Shown: piece after piece, positions 9,950 to 21,628 of the stretch | Layout: each line of letters starts with the position of its first letter | Numbering within the stretch: the first letter of the stretch is position 1 | Source: Ignelater luminosus | Lineage: Eukaryota; Arthropoda; Insecta; Coleoptera; Elateridae | Length of the DNA stretch: 64,000 nt | Assembly: GCA_011009095.1 (NCBI GenBank) | Contig: VTPC01005548.1 | Coordinates: forward strand, 26,244 to 90,243 | Reading direction: 5' to 3' | Position numbers and translations under genes: made by a program | Notes under the pieces: generated by a model | Database searches by the model: none | The model's input: only the letters and a program-made list of their open reading frames with translations | What the model was told of the DNA's origin: nothing

Positions 9950-12900
9950 TATAATAGGCTTACAGGGCATTAGAAAAATCATATAGCATTAATCAAAATT
10001 AGATTATAAAGCGATTGGTTGTTTCTCAGTTTTAGGACACGAAAATCAGTAAAAAAAAATGATTAGAAAATAAAAATACTGCCAAGTTTCAAAAGCGTTT
10101 AAAATTGACCATTTTTTGCGCAGGCATGACAATAAAGAGTCTGGCAAAATACGCACATTTAAAGTGATGTAGCAAAATCACTGGGGTAATAGAGTAAAAG
10201 TATTGGTATTTATGACTAAATTGCATATCAGCTGGTTGATAATAATATTCAGAAATAGCAAGGTTTTGATACGGAAAATCGATCAAAAACAATGTATAAA
10301 TACTTTAGTTAAACTACATCGTAACTTCTGCAACCTTCCCAAAACTGAAGATATGTAAGAGGAGGGTACAGCCTATGCTATGACATAGATAACCTATAAT
10401 CTTCTGCTACGATAATTGTATACCTATTTTATCATCGTATCGCAAGTGATAATACAATACTCAATACAACATCTGTTACCGATTTAGAAATTTTTTGTAA
10501 TTTTTCTTAATTGTAAACCTTATATAATTCTGTATTAGGTGGAGGAGAATAAAGACCAAATAATTGAAAATTTCTGAATGTAATTTCTATTTTATTATAT
10601 TAGCAGAAACTGAAACTCTCCAACTTTGAGAATGTTCGAATAATTTAACTTTTATAAAGACAACAAAGATGAGAATCATTACACTTGATTGATTATCCGG
10701 GGTGGATTACCAGGAAAATGTAGAACGCAAACCACACAAACCCGACATGCTAAACATTTATTCTTAAATTGCTTTTTTGAAACTCCGTTTCCTGTTTTTC
10801 TGTAAGAAGCCAAAAACAAAAGCGAGTAGATGTGCCGAAAAATGTAGTATTTGTTAACGGAATTTGTTTCTGAAGCTATTATTAGTGAAATGTGGAAAAA
10901 ATATCAAAACATAATAATGATCCGTTTAATTTTCACATAATGGTGCAAATTCAACTCGGATATGTATTTTAAAATTTTATAATGAGTAGATAACAACATA
11001 ATATTCAATTAGTGTTCATATATTTCACAACTAGTAAATACCTTCACATAAATAACTAATGATTTAGAACTTTATTAGTAAGAAAAGACACAAACGAATT
11101 CTCTTGGCCACCAAAAAGCAAGTAGAACATGGCAAGTGAATAAATAATACTCAACTCTAATTTAGTAGAACTCATTCAGTACATGAATAATATTCATCTG
11201 TTGAAATATTGCAAGACAATCAATTTCAAACTTTAACTTTGAATAGTATTCGCGCGGACAATTAAAACTTCAACTTGAAATGTACAATCAAAGTCACGCA
11301 ATCTTTTAACCGGCGAAAGGGTGTACAATAGCCTTTTGTAATTAAAACTAAATGACAAGAAGAAACTTGAGTTTATTCTTGGATTTATTTACTTGGTGTA
11401 ACAACTTCTGTTTTAGTTCACTAATAAGGTTCCATGAAATCATAAATTCTTTATTATTTCAAATAAATTAGTAATTATTCACCTACTTTATGTAATATTC
11501 TACATTTCAATATCAGACTGGTTTATTTTTGTGTCAAGATATAAAAGATTTTTCTTTAGTTATATTTATTACGATTCTCTTCCTTCATTCTTTGACAAAT
11601 ATGTCTGGATGTCCAAGGAAAAAATAACTTTTTGCAGATAAGAAAAAATAAGGTCAAAACGTCTGAATTAATTTATAAGCTGGAAGTTTTTGTTTTCGAT
11701 AAAACAAAGTTGTGCTTCTAAATATATCCGCTTGTTAGGAAAGATTGCGATTCTCCTTCTTTTTATATACACCAATCTATCATATTTGTTACTTTGTGTA
11801 TTAACTAATTTAGATAAGACTTATTTGTATTTTAATGGATAATTCGTGTTGTACATAATAAAGCAATAATTACACTAATCAAATTGTATAAAGTGCTTAG
11901 TTATGTTTCCTCATTAACAAAAGTACTATTATGTATAGGACATAGAAATAACTACACATCTATTTGTCCTATAAAGTCTTATTTATAATAATTAACATAG
12001 CAAGAAATTAAAATATTACATTCATTGAATTTTGAAAACAGACTAAATTATTATTAATATTATTTTAATAAGTATACGAAACATTACTGAAGTTGTTTGA
12101 AGACGCTTTACTCATTTTAAAATTCTTTCATCAAAATCGTATTATTCCGTACACAGTTATCAGAAAGATTGCTTTGCAGCATTTCCCTTTCAAAAGAATA
12201 ATTAAAAAATAACGTACTACATTTTTTGTCTGTTTGACAATACCTTTCTTTTCGCCTTGGAATAAAGTTTTTTAAATATAAAGTATCTCGAGAAAGAAAA
12301 CAATCAGCAGGTGTCTGGTTTTTAACAAGAAAAACAATGACATAAAACTTGACAATTTGTTTGTAACTTCGTAAAGGGATATTCTTGTAACAGCGCAGAA
12401 GAAAGTTTTAATTTTTAATACAGAACAACTTGAGTGCAACTCCCAAGTAAGCAGAGTACCTTCGTTAACAATTTACGTAATACGATCCTATCCACAGCAA
12501 GGAAAACGCATAGGTGCTAACAGCAGAATTTCATAATTAAACAGAACTCAAAACAATTGGTAAAAGAGAAATGCCTAACATATAGACATAACTAATATTA
12601 TACAGATCGTGAAAATATAGACCAATAAAAGATTAAGACTATTTGAATTAACGGGCACCTCTTTTACAGATGTGACAATTTCTCAGTCATACCACTCCAG
12701 TATTCACCATCATCTTGAAACTCTGCACCTTAAATTATGTAGAAATTACAACACCTCGCTTTGATCTGGCAATACCTTGAGAATTAACACCATCTTGCTA
12801 TAATAACATAGTTCCAAATTATAAATAAGGAATAAAAAACAATTTGTTCATTTGTTTAGTTTACAAACCATTTATTCAATACTTCAATATTTCTTACCCC

Positions 12901-13995
12901 TCCTACTTTACAAAAAAATGTTTATCTTGTCCAAATAATATCTTTATCTGGGAATTTACTTATGCAAAAGAAAAACAGTTGTCATGTCTAATTAATTTTT
13001 TTATAATTGTTTACAATTTTTTCCTATACTATAAATATAGGTAATTAAGAAGCAATCAACCAAAAAGGAAAATTATTAATACAGTTATGTGCAGGCAAAG
13101 ATTTATAAATTTGCAATACCGATTTGAACCTTAAACCACAATACAAATTACCCGGCAAGACACCGGAAGACATCGATTATAATAATGTGCAATGAGATTA
13201 TTATCATGTCACAAATAGCTACAGTACGAACCCTGAGCTTTCAATATAAGAAATGATCATTCACTGTTACTAAATGAACTAAAATAAAGTCTCCTCAGAC
13301 AGATTCCGGTACAAAAGGAAAAAGGATAAAAATAGAATCCATAAAAGATGAAACAACCAGAAGGCTATACAGAGTATTTCGGAAGAAAAAGAAGATGAGT
13401 TATTAAATTGTTAGTATCTTTTTCTTTTCAACAAGGTAGCGTTGGAAAGCGCTAGTTTATGCAACAAAAGTGTAAAGAAGGAGAAATTATTTGCTCGAAC
13501 TACTAATGTTGCTATCATAAGAGGTAATCATCATTCACTTAAACAATTAATTAACAAACGTGTCAACAGACAGTTTGATTGATATTCCTAAGATTATTCT
13601 AAACTGTCATGTGTTTCATTTCATATTAAATGCTATATGTGCTGCTTGTAAAAACATTTGTGTAACCTTTTGATTTTAATTCACCTAGTAGCTAGGTTGA
13701 TGCTTGCAGCTTAAGAACCAATATTTTCGCAACAGTTGGGAATCAGACTTACATCCTCCAAATATTTTACTTTCCTCCCGGAATACTTTGTAGAGTAATA
13801 GATTAACCCAACATATCTGAAGAAATACAGTAACAGAAAAAGATTCCGACAATGAATCGTGGAAGAGAATAAAAAATATAAAAGCAAATGCTAAAGAAGC
13901 CCAAAGAATTATTCAAAAGGGGGAATTAACAAACTATTTGCTTTAGTTCGGAAATAAAATAACTATCAAAAGAAAAACAGATGTCTTTCCGAGAT
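9950..13995. other. no gene recognised, long AT-rich stretch
   Basis: About 4 kb of AT-rich DNA. Open frames stay below 70 codons (67 codons at 10089-10292 minus; 66 codons at 12844-13044 plus), and no motif, long repeat or transposon end was found. From about 13860 onward the purine-rich sequence may be the diverged 5' part of the LINE that becomes recognisable near 14028. Confidence 0.5.
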
Positions 13996-14027
13996 ATTAA
14001 TCTACAAACACACAATAAAGATACCAA

Positions 14028-14836
14028 GCATACAAAGAAACAAGAAATAGAGTAAACGAACAAATCTAAGACATGAAAAAAGCTTGTTAGAAACAGTTTG
14101 CAAAAAGATTAGCGAATGATAAGGGACAGAAAAACAGAATTAAAAGAGCAGTATGTAAAAATACAAAAAATAAGTTCGGAAGAATGAATTTCAGTATTTA
14201 AATAAAACAACAGTACAATAAACGAAGAGATTAATACATACCAAACGTATACAGTAAAACGAGAAGTTGAAATAACAATAGAAGAATTCCAAATAGCAAT
14301 TAAAAAATTAAGAAGCAGAAAATCGGCAAGAAGAAACCAAATCTCTAATAAATTAGTAAAATACATAGATGGAATTTTAATCGAAAAAATAACTAAACAA
14401 ATAAATATCTTTAAAAATAGAGAAATCCCTGACGACTGGAGTACTGGAATAACGATATCGGTATTTGAAAAATGAAGACAATACAACGCCACAGAAACAA
14501 CCTTACTAGATACTTATATTAAGCACAAAAATAACATTAATCTAACACTATAAAACGAAAAATAAGGGTTCTGACCTAGAAGATCACGCTTAGACACTAT
14601 TAGATTTAGAAGAAACGTTCGACCGGCTCTTACTAACTTAGTTGACAACGTTGACAACAGAAACGTGCTAAACCAATTAACTGAATTGATTCAAAATAGT
14701 TATATTATACCAGAAGTGCAGTAAAGATAAAAGTAAATGAAACGTATCTAGGACCGTTAATATATTGTAAGTTGTGACATTCGGCAAGGTTCAATCCACT
14801 ACTAGTATTCTTGGCGATAAATAACATTTTTAATAT
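14028..14836 (+). pseudogene. LINE reverse transcriptase, N-terminal part (decayed)
   Basis: ORF2-type reverse transcriptase of a non-LTR retrotransposon. The plus strand first shows a linker, AYKETRNRVNEQI, with lysine-rich sequence. It then reads EEFQIAIKKLRSRKSARRN, the start of the RT domain where intact elements have K.PG.DGI, followed by ISNKLVKYID and NREIPDDWSTGITISVFEK (14269-14474). After stops and shifts come GF.PRRSRLDTI (the GFRP box) and FNPLLVFLAINNIF (SLSPLLFN box, near 14790-14835). The catalytic YxDD box is not present before the sequence is interrupted near 14836 by a mariner-like element on the other strand. The LINE seems to resume near 15700. Pattern recognition suggests a Jockey/I-like lineage, which is not certain. 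The 127-codon minus-strand frame at 14109-14492 is its antisense shadow. Confidence 0.75.
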
Positions 14837-15600
14837 GCCCCTATAAAAGAAGTCATTTACCAATAAATCAGGCGACCTTGGCGGCCAGCTGATCCTTCTT
14901 CTATGACTTGTTTTAAGCGGTTAGGAGAAGTATTATTTAAAAATTTTTATACTTCCGCAGTTTTATGAGCGGAGCCATCTCTATAACCGTTTCGCAGTAA
15001 TCCATTCTTCTCATTTGATCTTCAGGAAATAATTGTGGAGATTTCTCAATTTTGAAACATTTATAATTGTTTTCTTTCAAAATTTTGCAAACAGTATCTT
15101 TGCTAATGTCTAAAATCTCACCAACTTGCCTAATTGCAGCACATACAGTTACCTGCTTATTTTCTTCCAGTCCGTTTTGTTAAGAACAGTTCTATTTTTA
15201 TGAAGTTTTGATGAAACGCACTCCAACCTTTCAAAATTCAAAATTATTTTGCCAATGGTTGTAACCGACGACGGTGGAGGTCAGTTTTCAAACACATTAA
15301 CGAATAAATTGGTTATGTCAGTATAAGAATTTCCCAAATAATGCTATTTTACAACATGTAGTTTTTCTGGAATTCAATAAACATCCATTTTTCTTGAAAA
15401 ATCAAATAAAAAATTTAATAACAACGATAACACAAGCGTAAATAGTAACAAAATCAAACTGTCAAAATTTTCAGATTGATATATCCTCATGACATTATTC
15501 TTTTTTAATTTAGTCAAGGATACCTACTAGTTTTGTAATTTTAATTAAAACAATCATATTAAAATAGCAAGTTTGCGTTACCTAAACTACGTAAGAGAAG
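14836..15600 (-). pseudogene. mariner-like transposase with DUF4817-type HTH, internally deleted
   Basis: Cut-and-paste transposase remnant (Tc1/mariner, IS630 group). A start at 15388 gives MDVY.IPEKLHVVK.HYLGNSYTDI, then PPSSVTTIGKIILNFE and a second helix-turn-helix, RQVGEILDISKDTVCKIL, and ends SPQLFPEDQMRRMDYCETVI. These are the paired HTH and inter-domain pieces of the family. Near 14880 the frame changes to WPPRSPDLLVNDFF.RGILK, the segment around the third catalytic Asp. The region with the first two catalytic residues is deleted, so the enzyme is dead. The element lies between two LINE parts in the opposite direction, which suggests a nested insertion. Its exact ends, and a TA duplication, could not be fixed; the stretch 15390-15600 probably holds its 5' non-coding end. 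Confidence 0.75.
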
Positions 15601-15689
15601 ACAAACTGTATTTTGTTTATTTTTAGTGCTTTTATTGTTAACGATTGGTCCATAAGCTTGGATACATATGCAACAATAGCGGCTATGTT

Positions 15690-15990
15690 CCTAGTAGCCT
15701 AAGACAAACTGTATAACAATGTACAGTCAGACCAGTATTAACCTACGCTTCAGGAGTCAAAAGTGATGCGGTACAATCCACACAACTGATAGAGACAACT
15801 TAAATGAACAAAAAATGTAAACAAAAAGAGATAGAATATCAATCTGTTAAATTAGAGAAGAATACCATCAGATTCAACCCATTAACGAGTACACATAAAC
15901 AAGAAGAGAATGGGATGCATATTACCCGATTGGGAAGAGAAAGGATAGTAAGAGTAAGAGTAAATAAAACACACCCAAAGTAGAAGCCGT
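15690..15990 (+). pseudogene. LINE C-terminal fragment, resumption after nested insertion
   Basis: The plus strand reads CTVRPVLTYASGVKSDAVQS, the conserved 'RPVLTYG.E.W' motif downstream of the LINE reverse transcriptase. It continues with TSTHKQEENGMHITRLGRER, which matches the 'RRREWD.HI.RM..ERIV' tail typical of the same LINE group, and then IVRVRVNKTHPK. It has the same orientation and decay level as the RT part at 14028-14836, so the two are best read as one element split by the mariner-like insertion, with the YxDD region lost. Confidence 0.65.
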
Positions 15991-16610
15991 CGTCTTTTCT
16001 TTTTTTAAGATAAACATTTATTTTCTAACGAATTAGTATTATCGATCTACGATCGATATATTTACATTCTATATACCTGTAACTTTTTCAGTTCATTCAA
16101 GGCTGACAAACATTTAAAAGTATTTATGAAAGACAAAATACTATAAATTCATGTTGTACACTTTGTTGCAAACTAAATGCAAACCATCAAAAGAACCACA
16201 AGCGCATACACTTCGTTATAGGGGAGACTCAAATTCGAAGACAACCTCTGCACAGTGGAACAGAATTTAAAAAATTATAATTTTGTCTAAACTGTATTTG
16301 AAATAAAAGATAATAAATGCAAGAAATTCTTTTTTCAAATGTTTGAGCTTAATTTGAGATATAAATGTATTTTGCAAAATTCACTAAAACTATTTAGGTA
16401 GGGTTTACAGTTAACTGAAAAATAATTTCATATTTTGAAAGAATAACGTGAAGATTCTAACAAAATCCTTTTATAAATGATTCACTTATTCAACTACTGT
16501 ACAAGCTGAACTTAAGTTATTGGCATAATACGAATATACATTGATACTTTAACTATTTAAATAAGAAACTGTGATCTATCATATTTACATTTATAATAAT
16601 TGTCAAATAG
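15991..16610. other. no gene recognised
   Basis: AT-rich sequence with no supported feature. Confidence 0.5.
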
Positions 16611-16612
16611 TA

Positions 16613-17237
16613 CAAGAGCCACTGACAGAAAAAGAAGGCCTGAATCCTAACTTTCTGGCGTTGTTACACATCGATGCAGAAAGGTACCCATTGAGAGCAA
16701 TACTGATTTATGGCAATCTAGGGAATGAAATTTTGCAAATAAATGTGCACCCTTGGCCATCGGGAAGGGCGTATCTTGCTGACGTTTCGAAATTCGTATT
16801 GTACAAACTCTCTATAATATACAACCAAATTTTCAAATCTTAATATGCATTGTAAGCATATTTTTACGATTTTTTAAACATCTGCAAAAAACTGAGAAAA
16901 AAGTAAACTTTTTCCCATAAAATGTTAATTAAAGAAACAAAGATCACACTGATCTTTCTGGCGTTTTGATTTTAAAAATCAGGATAAAAAGACTGATAAA
17001 ATGACGCAAACCTCAAATGGTTAGGATTGGGTGCGATAAGTGACATGTTTAGCGTTCTGGCGTTTTCACCAAAGTGCTTGTATTTCGTCACTTTACGAAA
17101 ATTTATAAACACCAGATAGGATTCGTGGAAAAACAACTTGCACTACGAGGGCATGCCCACATCTAGCTCGTTGAAATTTTCACCAGAGTACCTAGATACC
17201 TTTCTGCATCAATGTGTAACAACGTCAGTGGTTCTTG
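16613..17237. mobile_element. 625-bp inverted-repeat element, asymmetric arms
   Basis: CAAGAGCCACTGAC (16613-16626) and TTGTTACACATCGATGCAG with AAAGGTA (within 16660-16686) reappear in reverse complement as one continuous arm at 17197-17237. The left arm is interrupted by an extra segment of about 33 bp (16627-16659). The motif TTCTGGCGTT occurs three times inside, at 16653, 16956 and 17055. A 90-codon frame (16571-16843) crosses the left arm and is not a recognised protein. No target duplication is evident. It is best seen as a MITE-like element of unknown superfamily. Confidence 0.6.
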
Positions 17238-17239
17238 CA

Positions 17240-19078
17240 TTAAAAGGAACAAAAACGAGGTAAAGATATTTTAAGGTAAAGATGTAAATACAGCAGAAAA
17301 GCATCAAAAAATCAAGCGGGAACTTACGAGTAATTTTTTGTGCGTCTAGCAAAAGTTTAATCTGTGAATTAAATATGTATGTTAATTAACAATTTTAAAT
17401 CATTTGTTTTGAATTAACCCACAGTTAACATTCAAAGTAACTTATAAAAATGAAACCGAAGTCGAGGGAAATAAACCTATCAATGATGTAAAGGTTTGTT
17501 AACAATAAAAATAAAAATACAAGAGTTTCAGTTTAACCCTTTGCCGATCAAGCTGCATCAAAATACAAAACTAGAAATTTTGACTTTTGGCAATATTTTT
17601 AAGAATCTGTTCTGCAGTGCTTTGGTGAGGACTTTTATAGACTCCATTGGAGGACAGATTATAACTTTCTCTTATTTGTTTTCGTGGAATTTGTACCTGT
17701 TTCTTAAAGGTTTAGGCATTATTGTTGCTGCGTGTTGTTGATTTTTAAGTTATCGTATTTTATTTGTTGTGTGCCCATGTGCACTCGTACGTACGGTACT
17801 TGTACTAGAAATTCGATCCAAAACCTCCAAGTGTCTTTTGCTTGAAGCACCATCATCTGTAATAAGTTTTCTCTATAGTCGATGGACCAATTAACTGCTT
17901 ATAGTTAATTTGGAGCACAGTGTACAGCTGCTTGCAATGAGGCTCTTCTCTATTTTCTATAAATACAACAAGGATGTACGGAGTAATTTGTTAACCTAAG
18001 TATTCGAAGTTTTAACAAAGCAAATATCTTGAAAAATTATTTTGAATTCCTACAACAACAAATTAAATAGAGAAAATAAATACAAGATAGTTCAATGGAA
18101 AAATGTTCAATTAATTTCAAAATTGCGTCAATAAAAATATATTTTCCTCATAATGTATAGTTAATTGCTTACTATACAAATAGCCCATGCTATTTCAATT
18201 TCTTCAAAACAAATTAAAATAATTAGACAAACCAGCAATATGCAATATAATTCAACAAATAACAGTTTAGAGTTTTTAATGCATAATTTTGTAAAACAAA
18301 TTGGTTTTGGACAGATTTTTCAACAAATACCCCACAATTCAGCAAACCCTTGAATGGTTGTAGTTTTTTTACACTTTAACAATTTTTTCTCTAATTTACA
18401 AACCATTTATTGAATAAGCTTGTTTAGAAACTAAAGAAAAGTAAATATCAATTCTTAATACACTAAATAAAGACCACGTCTCCTTAAACGTTGAAGTGAA
18501 AAATGACTCCGAAATATCTAAACTTAAGATTCATCACAACCAGTAAACGCTTCCTTTTCTCTTATATTTCTCAGATACTTCTTCCCTTTTTTTTCACATT
18601 TTACCATTCTCTTATTATCAGCTTATAGCAATGTTAAAAAAGTAAAAAAGGCAGTAGTATTAATTACTTTCACTTTTTTCTTACTTTACTTCTAATAGCC
18701 AGAGAATTTGCTTCCAGTTTATTTCTCCCTTACAAAGTACTTTTATGCATAATATGTTAAACAACAAGCCTAGTATACTACGGAAACCTTGCAAGTTACC
18801 TCTACTAATTTCAAAGTTTTAGAACAATCGTTTTTACACTTGTACTAAAAATAACTCCCTAGAAGGTTCTTCGATCAGTCCTTTTATTTCCATCAATGGC
18901 ACTTTAGAAACGACGATGACTTTTACTTTATTTCATCTTTATATAAAATAACGATATCTGACAAGGAACAAAATTGCAGCGACAAAATAATCTTTCAGAC
19001 CGCAATATCAAACAACATATACAATTACAATAACGCTATCCTTGTTCCGTCGATCGTAAAATTCTTTAAATTTGAATC
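17240..19078. other. no gene recognised
   Basis: AT-rich. The longest frame, 81 codons at 17496-17741 plus, has a hydrophobic end but no family match. Nothing else is supportable. Confidence 0.5.
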
Positions 19079-19079
19079 G

Positions 19080-19230
19080 AAGAGTCTATTTTCCAACCCT
19101 CAAAGGTCCCCGGATGTGACACCAGCAATTTGTTTTTTCTTTGTGGATGCTTGAAATCTAAAATCACAAAGAATTCCACCGAGAATCAACGACATACATA
19201 TCAAGAAAAACCGAATATTTGATTTTTGAA
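19080..19230 (+). pseudogene. mariner-like transposase C-terminal fragment
   Basis: The plus strand reads FSNPQRSPDVTPAICFFFVD, a stop, then NLKSQRIPPRINDIHIKK in the same frame. The pattern P.RSPD.TP..FF is the hallmark around the third catalytic residue of Tc1/mariner-IS630 transposases, and the trailing segment matches the spacing of the following helix. The catalytic Asp position reads as an aliphatic/Cys stretch. No other part of the gene was identified upstream, so this is a short relic. Confidence 0.45.
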
Positions 19231-20890
19231 CATGAAATAGGTAGGTAGCTTTTATGATTTGAAATCAAAGATAAACATGATTTATACGCTTCTAGCTCAA
19301 AAACAATCTTCCGATGCATAAAATATGGTTATTCTTATTACGTTCTGTGTTTGTTCACCTTTCAATAAACTTTAAATTTCAAACTTTATCAAAGTAAAAC
19401 GTAAATTCTATTCTAGCGCTGAGCCGCTGGTATGTTATTTGCGATAAAAAAATAATAACAAGAAAAGTGTTAAAATTTATATTAAAAATTATTATTTATA
19501 TTGAAGGGATGCAATATAGGTATTGGAATCCCGTAAAGATTGGAAAATACATGTCAGACGGATAAACAAAGTAATGGACTTATGGACTTTTCAAAATCAC
19601 CAAAAGTTATCCCACCTGAGGGTCACCAAAGTGGTAACACGCAAATGGCTTTCCACCTCTATTACTTAAAAGAAAGAATGCAAAAGAGCTTGTGAGCTGA
19701 TGAAATACAACTTGCACATTATAAAAATTCGTCTGAAAATACAAGAAATTACAAATTAGCATTTTCACAGAAAGTTGAAGTTTTGATTATGTGGGAAACT
19801 ATCCCTTCCTGACTGTACAATAGCAATCCCTAAAAATGAAACGAACGTTAAGAAGAAATATTTAGATTGTAATCACTCATATTTATGACCAAGCGAGCGC
19901 TTACAGTCTTACTTAGTGTTCTTATGTTGGGTGTTTCAGTTTCAATGAATATTTCGTGGCACACTTACATGAAGTTGACATAATTATTTGAGTTTTACGT
20001 TTATTGAAATTTTCTTCTTTTTTTCTGAATTAAAATTTTTCGTAGCAATGCGACTTTTAATTAATGGAAACCACATATATACAATATCTTGATATCAGCA
20101 GATAGAAAGTCGAAAGAGAAACGCACGTAAATCACATCAAAACGCTGGAAGTTGAGATTTTGATCACAAATAGATGGCGTTACAGGGGAAGTAAGTTTCG
20201 ACAGGGTAACGAGCTTGTCGATGTTATACTTACTTTCTCTTCAAACGACTGTTTTAGCATTAGGTGATAGCTACAGATTAGAGAACAAACTTGTGAATGA
20301 ATTGCACGTACTTTATTGAACTTATATATTGAAGTTAACGAACTCTAAAAAACCTTTTCAGATGATGCTCATCTCATTGAGTTCATCATAAGTACTGTAC
20401 CTTGCGGCACTGAGAACGCAACACGTTTAAACATCAAAACATTTTAGTAATTTTTTGACGATAAATTGCGTACACATAGAGTGTTAAATAATTAAAATTT
20501 CATGAAAATCTGAAGAGATCTAGCGCCTTTTGGTAGTTTGGCACCTTAAAGTAACGAAGCTCTAAAGTAAGATATGAGTATGATAAGGTTCTATTTACTG
20601 GTTTTAAGCAGCTAAACATTCTTTCGGCAATCTGTTAGCTAATAGTTTAGATAGTAGTGTTTCAAGCCCTATCTGCAGTTTCATTTGACAATTTTATTAG
20701 CAATGACAAAATTTTAACTGTTATGTAAATAAAACCTTTTCCTACTTAAAATATTCTTAAAGCATGAAGAGAGCCTAGTCTTGCTATCTCAGCCTGCATT
20801 TGCGTTTAACTGCTTGTCATAACAAGCACGTATGACATTTCAAGACATTACAAATGTAGTTCTGATCATTCATGTCTCCTTTCAATAATA
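19231..20890. other. no gene recognised
   Basis: AT-rich sequence with no supported feature. Short GC-richer bits near 20170 carry no motif that I can name. Confidence 0.5.
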
Positions 20891-21057
20891 TTAAAAGAGA
20901 CCTACTTTTAGATATATGCTGTGGAACCTAAACAATAAATCATCGCCTTCCATACAGTACCCTCTAAGTCCATTGCTAGCCACAAACAAAATCGGAATTT
21001 CATTCTTCTTTCCATTAGACGCGTTCCTAACGAAACTGTAATCATATTTCTCTCTTT
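20891..21057 (-). other. open segment beside the direct repeat, unknown
   Basis: A 53-codon minus-strand frame, YDYSFVRNASNGKKNEIPIL followed by FVASNGLRGYCMEGDDLLFR, ends at the stop 20891-20893 directly beside the direct repeat. A second frame on the same strand is also open for 69 codons (20908-21117). Length alone is unremarkable, but composition is less AT-biased than in the surroundings. It may be an exon or a piece of the same repeat; no family was recognised. Confidence 0.25.
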
Positions 21058-21215
21058 ACAGCTTCTTTGGGAGAGCCAGTAGCTTCTTTGGGAGGACCAG
21101 TTTGCAGGAGACGTCATCGCTCTTGCGGTTTCTCCCTATGCAGTAGTGGGAAGCTGTTCCACCACTTCCTAAGCTCCGAGAACACTCGTGGTACCTCGGG
21201 ACTGCGCGTCATTGC
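21054..21215. repeat. 162-bp direct repeat, copy 1
   Basis: Matches 21467-21628 with about six substitutions and no gaps. It opens with a pyrimidine-rich tract ending CTTTACAG, followed by two near-identical 22-bp units (CTTCTTTGGGAG[A/G]G.CCAGTAG type). The plus strand encodes SLGEPVASLGGPV, then CRRRHRSCGFSLCSSGKLF. GC content is well above that of the neighbourhood. Confidence 0.92.
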
Positions 21216-21353
21216 TAAGAACTCGCTTTGTGACAGATGGGTGTGCTGATCATTGTCTGTTTCACGGTTTCTAACCGTTTTAATTTTTGCTTTTTCCATT
21301 TTGTGGAGACGTGATACTGCTTCCGCGAGTGTGTGCTGCCTTGTGGAGGCCAC
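21114..21353 (-). CDS. 79-codon ORF across the direct repeat, unknown
   Basis: Minus-strand frame starting with ATG at 21353, basic and rich in Arg/Lys/Glu. The part inside the repeat reads MTRSPEVPRVFSELRKWWNS and ends before a stop. The second repeat copy encodes the same peptide in the same relative frame, with two silent and two replacement changes by manual count. Since the plus strand is also open here, coding direction is unclear. No known family was recognised, and the coding status is doubtful. Confidence 0.25.
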   Translation of the reverse strand: MASTRQHTLAEAVSRLHKMEKAKIKTVRNRETDNDQHTHLSQSEFLAMTRSPEVPRVFSELRKWWNSFPLLHREKPQER

Positions 21354-21466
21354 CCTTGAAATCGGGAATTATCTTCTTTATTACACTTTGGTAGGAAGCT
21401 TCAAATACATTGAAGGTATATTGGTCTGTTCCGTCTTTTTATTCTGTTCTCACCTGCGTGCGTGTC

Positions 21467-21628
21467 CTTTACAGCTTCTTTGGGAGAGCCAGTAGCTTCT
21501 TTGGGAGGACCAGTTCGCAGGAGACGTCATCGCTCTTGCAGTTTCTCCCTATGCAGTAGTGGGGAGCTGTTCCACCACTTTCTAAGCTCCGAGAACACTC
21601 GTGGCACCTCGGGACTGCGCGTCATTGC
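21467..21628. repeat. 162-bp direct repeat, copy 2
   Basis: Second copy, offset 413 bp from copy 1, again preceded by pyrimidine-rich sequence ending CTTTACAG. Sequence beyond both copies differs, so this is either 1.4 copies of a 413-bp tandem duplication or a 575-bp element with direct terminal repeats (TRIM-like). No target duplication or TG...CA ends were found. Confidence 0.92.

Noticed and set aside
14109-14492. 127-codon minus-strand frame with hydrophobic stretches
   Set aside because: Antisense shadow of the LINE reverse transcriptase, whose plus-strand motifs are clear. The lysine-rich sense strand yields Phe/Leu/Ile-rich antisense.
12859-18421. Shared phrase TTTACAAACCATTTATT at 12859 and near 18399
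   Set aside because: About 22 bp with one mismatch and no extension. Not enough to call a dispersed repeat in AT-rich DNA.
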